From: Cyprinus carpio
Taxonomy: Eukaryota > Chordata > Actinopteri > Cypriniformes > Cyprinidae
Direction: 5' to 3'
Assembly (NCBI RefSeq): GCF_018340385.1
Contig: NC_056608.1
Span: 18,986,065 to 19,050,064 of the forward strand
DNA: 64,000 nt
The position numbers and the translations under genes are program-made. Positions 57,070 through 64,000 of the stretch are shown piece after piece. The notes beneath the pieces were generated by a model, which saw only the letters and a program-made list of their open reading frames with translations, was not told the origin of the DNA and did not search any database. How positions within the stretch are numbered: the first letter of the stretch is position 1; each line of letters starts with the position of its first letter.

Positions 57070-58662
57070 ACAACATGCTACGAACTCAATGCCACCTCCC
57101 TCCTCTCTTTGAAAACAATGGCCTTTTTTCTTATCTTTAAGGTGGAAGTGCTTTTTTTTTCAGTACAAGACTTATGTCAGAAAATCAAATGGAATTAAAC
57201 AAAGTCAAAAGAAAAGGTTTATTGATAGCATACATTTGGTGAATGAACTTTGTGTTTAATTACATTATTTTAAGTAACAGTTTGCTCCTTAAAGCCCATC
57301 AGAACAACTGTGTGACTTGATGCAGGAGGTACAAATACAGTCCAGTTGTACCATAGGGTTCTCACACTTTTAACCAACACATTTTACATTTACATTCCAT
57401 TTGTTTATGAATAATGGATAAGATTTTTGTTTCATTTGGATTCAGATTGATTTGCATCCATCCATCCATCCATTCTTCAATCCTCTTTTCCTATGTAGGG
57501 TCACAGAGATTGATACTGAATCAGACCAAATTCAGACCAATTTGTGAACTGGTTTGATTGATGTATTGAAAAGAATGATGACACACTACCATTCAAAAGT
57601 TTGGGATCAGTAAAGTTTAAAATAATAATAAGCATTAAATTGATCAAAATGGACAGTAAAAATATATACATTATATAATGTTACAAAAAGTCTATTTTAA
57701 ATAATTGCTGTTCTTTTAAACTTTCTATTTATCAAATAATCCTCAATTGTTTCTTGAGCACCATATCAGCATATTAGAATGATTTCTGAAGGATCATGTG
57801 ACATATAAGACTGGAGTAATGGATATAAATTCAGCTTTGCCATCAATAGAATAAATTACTTTTGAAAATATATTAAATTAGAAACAGTTATTTTAAATTG
57901 TAATAATATTTCATAATTTTACTCTAGTTTTGATCAAATACTGTACGTATGAGGCCTTGGTGCATAAAAGAGAAAATTCAACAATAAAACACTTACAGAC
58001 CCCTAACTTTTGAACAGTAGTGTAGCAAGTTTTACTCTACACGAAAGCAAGATCTAGTCACACAATATTAATACTCTCTTAATAGTCCCACATTTTTCAT
58101 GTCTGTGGGAACACTGCACACAGTGTGAAATCCCCCACCCCTTCTGGGCCTATGGGCATAGGCCAGTTTAGCAGGGGTTTACTACATGATTATTCATGGA
58201 CATCAACTTTTTGCAGTTATCAATCCAGAATGAAATTTAAAACCCAATTATGTGTAATACTGCTTAAATGTAGTTCATTAGTTAAGCCTGCTTTGACATT
58301 GACTGTGTTTGGACCCAAAGACTGTAAACATACTGTAAGTCACGATTCTCACCTGTTAATCTATTTCCCTTGGTGCATTTTGCAACACGGTTGCATATTG
58401 TGACCTGGGTGCGTGTAGCTGCTCTGACCCTGAACACTTGGTCTGGATAATCCACTACTGTAAGGCCTCTTATGGACTAATCACAGAGTTCAGAAAGGCT
58501 AGCAGATTGCAGCTCAGCATCCACCTGTTCTATGTACAGCCAGCGTAGATCTGTAGGACTTAAACTGCTTGGACACAACATGTCTTGTGACCTGGCTTGT
58601 GATTTTGGCTCTCGATTGGTACCCTCTGAGAGCAATTATATTCTATGCTTTCAGATCCATTC
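57070..58662. other. Intergenic between syt15-like and smgGDS-like genes
   Basis: About 1.6 kb between the 3' ends of two convergent genes. A nearly complete copy of the ACACTGAAGACTGGAG-family repeat occupies 57583-58024. The rest shows nothing recognisable. Confidence 0.65.
57583..58024 (+). mobile_element. Non-autonomous inverted-repeat element, most complete copy of its family
   Basis: The left end is ACACTACCATTCAAAAGTTT and the right end AACTTTTGAACAGTAGTGTA, which are inverted. The interior has the family phrases (GGACAGTAAA, AACTTTCTATTTATCAAA, GATCATGTGACATATAAG, ACTGGAGTAATGG). Length is 442 bp. The other copies in the window are partial or diverged relatives. Confidence 0.8.
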
Positions 58663-58668
58663 TTTATT
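58663..58668 (-). terminator. Polyadenylation signal of the smgGDS-like gene
   Basis: AATAAA on the minus strand, about 105 bases beyond the stop codon. This supports the exon at 58773-59248 being the true last exon. Confidence 0.55.
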
Positions 58669-58772
58669 ATGAATGGCTGAAATGAGCTCCTTAAATATCG
58701 GGACGTGGTTTATACCAGATAACCAGTCTAGGCCACCTCAGACATTCAGTCCAAAAGCACTATGATGAAGCC

Positions 58773-61700
58773 TCACAAGAGGGTATGAAGCACTGCAGCC
58801 CTCAGATTCCTCTTTCTCGGTATGTTCTTCACTGAGCATTTGATAACTTTATACAATTTGGGGCAGCTGCCTAGGTGGGCAAAGTTTGGTAAGCGGTGTT
58901 CAGTCTGGTGGCCGTTTTTTGCACCCCACAGCATTGTGGAGCACCTTTGAAGCACTTCTACTGCCACAGAGTAATGGCCATTAGTCCACTGTTTCAGCCT
59001 GACCACCGTCACAGCTGAAGAGAAGCCGAAAGAGTACCGTGAGGTGCCACGGAAAATTCGCTCTCCCTCACCGAAATACGCCCCTTCCTCCCAGGAGAGC
59101 ATGGTGCCATCTTCTTCGCCCATGTTGGCCAGGTTACAAAGGGCCAGAAGGCAAGAGCTCAGCAGTGCCTCGTTCTCAAGGTACTGGAGAAGAACCGACA
59201 CCAGTCGTGGGACAGCTCCGAGCCTCAGGAATCGCTCCTGCTGCAAGTCTGGCAAGGAAATAATCTCTTAAATCCCAAAGTCAAGGGTCAGCATCAAGAT
59301 ACAGATTGCTAGACTCTACTTAGCTTCCTATTTTTCCTGAAAATCTGTGATTTATCAGAGGGATACTGGACCCAAAAATGAAAATTCTGTCATCATGCCT
59401 CATTTTGAAGAATAAAAACAACACTGAAACCCCTTCAGCTTTGTTGGATGGATGAAAAAAAGAAAAATAAATACACTGATGACAGAATTTTCAATTTTGG
59501 GTAAAGTATCTCTTTAAAAATCTATGACTGTGTTATCTCTCTTGATGTTTGCTGAAACAGATAAGGTCATTTCACTCAAAATCCTGCCATTAAACTATTT
59601 ACAGTTAAATATTATCTGGCAATGTTCACACACAGCTTTTGCGCGCTCCACTTCTCGTGAACGCTGCTTGTTCCAGCAAAATCACAATACAGAAAGCATC
59701 CAAATACACTATTGTTGCCAATGACAAGCTGATGCATTCTCGAAAGCTTTCAGATTCAAACAATTTTAATTATCTTCTGAAACTACACATCTGAGTCACA
59801 TCATCTCAGATTCAGAATGTGTCTGAAACAGATCAATTCAGATCAACTGGGGGTTAATACCTTTGTTATGGTAAACTGGGTGCTACAAATGTCATTAAAA
59901 ATCTGAGTCTTACTCAAACTATGACTAATGCCACTCACATCAGTACCGCCATTACGACCTGTGGTTAGAAGAACAGGGTAAAAGTTCAGTTTCACTCACT
60001 GCTGTCATAGCAAATCCTGGCGATGGCCTGGCTAACGTGAAGGAGAAGGTCCTGGTCTTGGCTAAGCAGTAAGGTCACAAGGGCAGATACAATGCCTGTC
60101 TCAAAGCATTGCTCTCTCACAGGAGCTAAAGAAAGAAGGAATTATAGAATCAATAATCAGTCAATACTCTTTGAGTATGAGTATTAAGTTAGATATCAAG
60201 CTCCCATTATTTGCAAAATTTGCAGTTTATCCAGTGCAACTTATTAGAGAAACAAACCCACAAGCAACCTGAGCTAATGTTGTCTCATTCATTGATCATC
60301 TCTTGAGTTCAATCTTTCGGTTACAGTCCAGCTCATATTCTTAACCACAGGGCTACACCAACAAACACATGCATAATGTATTTATACATTTATTCTTACC
60401 ATCTCTGGCCAGTTCAGCTACCAGTCTGGCAGTGTGAGTAGTGAGCGTGCTCTTTCTTCTTAAAATCTGAGCCAGAACAGGCAGAATCCCACTTTCTACC
60501 ACCTGCTCTGATATGCCTTTCTCTAGGACAGGAAAAACACATTACACAAAGCTTGGGGTGAGTAATATGTACAGTATCAATGTTTTTAAAAGAAGTGTCT
60601 TATGCTCTCCAAGTCTGCATTTTATTTTATACAAAATACAGTAAAACAATGATATTGTGGAATATGATTGCAATTAATAACCATTCTCTACTTTAACATT
60701 TTTTAAAATGTGAATTATTTCTGTAATGGCAAAGTTGAATTTTCAGCACATGAACTTTCCAATATGCTGAAAGAAAATGTGATTTCTTATTAAGAAAAAG
60801 TAATTTCTTATTATTATTATTATGTTGAAAACAGTTGTGCTGCTAAATATTTTTGTGGAAACTGATACATTTGTCTAGGATTCATTGATGAATACAAACT
60901 TCAAAAGAACAGTATTTATTTTAAATACTTTTTTTTGGTAAAATTATAAATGTCTTTACTCGCTTTTTGTTGATCAATTTAATGTGTCCTTGGAGAATAA
61001 ACTGATTAATTTTTAATTGTACTGAGCCCAGACTTTTAAACGGTTATTAATATATATCCCATTCCTCTGAAAGTACAACAAATTGGATAAATTGTGTACA
61101 TCATGCAAGCTAGACCATTCTTATCCAGTTGTCCTTAGTGAACATATGCACAGATTAACAAATGATGTTTCCACAAACTACAGAGGTCGCTCACAGCTGG
61201 CCACCTGGTTGCTTGTGTACAAAGGAGCAGTCTGGCTAATCGTACCTGTCACTCAATGGCTCTCACAGAGACAAATGCGGATTAGAGCGTCTCTGTTTTC
61301 AAATCCACAGGAGTTGTGTATCCTTTTCCCAGCTATCCTTGTTGATGTATTAATTATGGTTTCTCACCTGTGCTCGGTGATTTGTGATATGTAGGGGATA
61401 ACGCAGTCACTTGTTCATTTTTGCAAAATAAACCTCACAGGGTCTTGTATCATTTCAGTACATAATACATTATCCTGCTTTTTACACATCAAACATTGGT
61501 TTAAGTTTATATTATTTGACTATGTGAGAATATATTTAATGCAAAGTGGATCAAGAGACAAAACCAGCATAGTTATGAAGTATGAAAGAAACCATTTGCT
61601 TAGGATGAAAAAGTTCGTTATGCAAAGATATTCAACCTTAGAATGTTGCAATGGACCACGCAAAATCAAGTTTCCCAGAGAGACGCATAATAACTTATGA

Positions 61701-62265
61701 TAGTAGCCTTGGTCAGGTATAGCCAAAGTGTAATAGCTATACGCACTAAGCAGCTTTCAGAACTCACTCAAAGTGCGGACACATTCTGCATCTAACTAGC
61801 TAAAGCAAGCTCATACCAATTGACAACTGTTTCAGTTTACTTTAAAGAAACTACTTTCTAAAGGCATAATATATTAAGAAATGTCAAAAAATATAACATC
61901 CTGTATAAAGCTCAGGGCTTGGTTTTTGTTACATAAGCACTCAACTAGTTCTATGCATATCTACATGAACACTCTTGACTTCTCCAGTCCCAAACAAATA
62001 ATCTAAATCTTAAATTATATAACAAAAACATGAAATACTCACTTCTTTCTATGGCAACATTGAGTACTGTGTCCAAATATGGCTTTAGTTCCTCCTCGAC
62101 AAGTTCTGGGCTCACACTGATGGCCTCTATTGCAGCACTTAGTGAATCTGAGAATAGAAAATGTACATCAAAATGTACATCTTTCAGACAGTCTTTCCAT
62201 TGTGGCTGTTGTCACTTACCCTTGGGCGCATTAGGTAGTGGACGACTGGCCCCCATCTTGTCCAT
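58773..62265 (-). CDS. Short smgGDS (RAP1GDS1)-like armadillo-repeat protein
   Basis: smgGDS proteins are armadillo-repeat chaperones and exchange factors of small GTPases of the Rho and Rap class. Exons on the minus strand: 62265-62220, 62147-62043, 60522-60400, 60125-60000, 59248-58773. All borders are GT-AG and the phases agree, giving 291 residues. The start is MDKMGASRPLPNAPK. Armadillo-like helices follow: SEQVVESGILPVLAQIL (about residues 54-70), REQCFETGIVSALVTLLLSQ, HVSQAIARICYDS and QERFLRLGAVPRLVSVLLQY, close in order and wording to the N-terminal third of smgGDS (where GNICYDS is found). The last about 110 residues (from EEGAYFGEGERIFRG on) are not like smgGDS and are not recognised. 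A possible donor (TTTCG|GTGAGG, near 59071) lies inside the last exon, but no further armadillo exon is seen before the neighbouring gene. The molecular role is inferred from similarity only. Confidence 0.65.
60640..61045 (-). repeat. Dispersed repeat, ACACTGAAGACTGGAG-family, copy in smgGDS-like intron
   Basis: On the minus strand it carries the family phrases, including CAGCACAACTGTTTTCAACA and GAAAATTCAACTTTGCCAT. The central ACTGAAGACTGGAG part is deleted. It is in the 1.5-kb intron between exons 2 and 3. Confidence 0.7.
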
Positions 62266-63871
62266 ATGTCTGTGTGTGAGGTTGTGATGACGTCTTTAGT
62301 TCTCAGCACTGCTTGTGTCCTGGATTACCACGGCAGTCTAGACTATGCTTCTGATCTGAATTCTCACACAACTCCATGTCTTGCTTTGTATCAGTATATA
62401 TTTGTGCAATATTGTCCTTTTTTGTGTCCTCTGCCTGTTTTCCTTCCACTATTATCCAGGTTGTATGTACAGTATGTCTCCTCCCTCTCTCACTCATCAC
62501 ACATTTATTTTCTTCCTCTCAATCCCTATCTCTCCACGGCCTGCGCTGATTCAGACCTACACTAATGCACTCCAAATCCTCAGTCTGATGAAAGCCTCAC
62601 AGTGGACAGGACACCTGTAGGTGACACTGTGAACTGCAGAACGCCCACATCAAACAACAAACAGACAAACAATATCATTGGCTCAGCTACAAATCTGACT
62701 CCATGGTGAGGATTTTCTCTGCATGCTCGCCAGGGATTCAGAAAAGCTGCTTTGTGGGGAAATCTTTTGTGAAAATACAAAAGATTACAAAGCATTTGAA
62801 GTGAGCATAATTGAAAACAAACCAATTAGCTATTATTGATATTTGAAAGGAATTAGATTCATTATAACAGCAACTAAATGTTGCCACCACAATGCTTATA
62901 TGATGTTATTTGGCTGCAAAGCTGTTCTGAATGGTTATAAACATATTGTGACATGTTACTTACTGGATCGTATAAAAAGTCTCTTTATGATGATTGTGTC
63001 CCTCATTCCATATTTTGTAATTTAATGAAAATCACAAGATACCCACATTAAAAAAAAAACCCACATAGTTTCAGATATCTATGGCTCATAGCACAAATAA
63101 TGTGAGATATGCAAAACTCATAAAATGAATACGCAGGGTTAAGGGTTTGCTTAAATCCCTAACCCTAATTATATGCAATTGTAATTACGATAAATCCATT
63201 CCATAAATTTCAGTCTCGTAATAAAATGGATTCTTTGGGCGCTCTGCAAGCAATATAAATGTAATAAATATACAAATTGCTTAAAAAAGGTGAAGCTTTT
63301 AATACAAGCACATAATGGGCAATCTGCAAAACTTACCGAGTACAGGCTACAGTCGTTCACATACACTAAATATCAGACACAAACAGAAAAAGGAAATAAA
63401 TAGTCCAAAAAAATCAAACAATGTCCAAGAGAAGATATGTTCATTCTCAAACTAAATTGCTTGGAGTTTGTAAGATTAAGTTCAACAGAATCAAAGAACC
63501 CTTCAGAGATAAAATTCTAAAATGAGACTAACTGATATTGTGAATACAACATAGTGCTTGAAAAAAAAATTGCTTGCATGCTACGTTAATAGCATAGATG
63601 GTCTGTGTACACTTGTTCTTTGCCACAAACGGCAAAACAAAAGGTTGAGGGCAATACATGATTGGTTTAAATCAAAACATCTCTGCCAACATCCTCTCAG
63701 ACCTACATTATATTTTCTTGACTGACCAGATTGTGAGAAAAAACTAAACAAAATATAGCCAGTCTTGAGAGAAGGAGAGAAGTCTAACATTTATAAAACT
63801 AAAATTTTCTATGAAAAACTTTTTGCACTCAGAATTCACAGTGTCTCTCTGCACCTTTCAGGTACGTGATG
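62266..63871. other. Intergenic / upstream of smgGDS-like gene
   Basis: This holds the smgGDS-like promoter and the 3' UTR of the next minus-strand gene. It is AT-rich; no repeats of note and no coding sequence are recognised. Short open frames at 62.3-62.8 kb and 63.6-63.8 kb overlap on both strands and look random. Confidence 0.55.
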
Positions 63872-64000
63872 TTACGCAAGACCTGCATTGTTGGGGTTAA
63901 GTCCACTGGAAATGGTTTCGTATCCTACAGAGACTAGCGTTAACATGCTGCTCTCCATCTCCGAGGACTGTTGAACCTCAGGAACAACAGAATCCAGCCG
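63872..64000 (-). CDS. C-terminal end of an unidentified gene (partial)
   Basis: Reading in from the right edge on the minus strand, one frame is open for 42 codons: RLDSVVPEVQQSSEMESSML, then TLVSVGYETISSGLNPNNAG, then LA and stop TAA at 63872-63874. The other two frames close sooner. The segment is more GC-rich than the flank, as expected of coding sequence. It has a Ser-rich, hydrophilic tail character. I do not recognise the protein. It could be the end of a larger exon continuing beyond the window. Confidence 0.45.
   Translation of the reverse strand, partial: RLDSVVPEVQQSSEMESSMLTLVSVGYETISSGLNPNNAGLA

Noticed and set aside
62303..62825. Overlapping short open frames on both strands upstream of the smgGDS-like start
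   Set aside because: No consistent frame, no family similarity, no splice context; likely 5' flank.

Overview
This window is vertebrate nuclear DNA, almost certainly from a cyprinid (carp or zebrafish-like) teleost. Coding exons are short and separated by AT-rich introns with GT/AG borders. Non-autonomous DNA transposons and microsatellites of the kind abundant in cyprinids are scattered throughout, and the encoded proteins closely resemble teleost orthologues. There are no bacterial operons, CRISPR arrays or phage genes.

Layout. (1) 1-~28700, + strand: the 3' part of quaking (qki, quaking-B type), an RNA-binding STAR protein. The window opens in intron 1. Exons 2-6 follow, then the QKI-6 tail exon, the two QKI-5 tail exons and a long 3' UTR. 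(2) ~28700-35450: intergenic, repeat-rich, with one GC-rich possible orphan exon near 32.45-32.69 kb. (3) 35457-37931, +: timm23, the channel subunit of the mitochondrial TIM23 translocase, in 7 compact exons. (4) 39383-41171, -: a secreted chymotrypsin/elastase-like serine protease of 6 exons with a complete catalytic triad. (5) 44624-46021, -: a gprin2-like gene with its coding sequence in one exon. (6) 52690-57069, +: a decayed syt15-like synaptotagmin. (7) 58773-62265, -: a short smgGDS (RAP1GDS1)-like armadillo-repeat protein of 5 exons. (8) 63872-64000, -: the C-terminal end of an unidentified gene. The timm23/gprin2/syt15 neighbourhood resembles human 10q11.

Main observation. Three genes on the + strand carry disabling or unusual changes in otherwise well-conserved sequence. 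qki exon 6 has two consecutive in-frame stop codons. timm23 intron 3 has lost its AG acceptor, and this 78-bp intron is open and in frame. syt15 carries frameshifts, in-frame stops, an internal tandem duplication and no ATG in its first visible exon. The three - strand genes (protease, gprin2, smgGDS-like) look intact. One explanation is gradual gene loss (fractionation) on one homoeologous copy after genome duplication. Assembly errors are the main alternative and must be excluded.

The genes do not form a functional unit; they are ordinary neighbours in a vertebrate genome. All exon borders were read by eye from conserved protein sequence and splice consensus. No alignment or database search was run.
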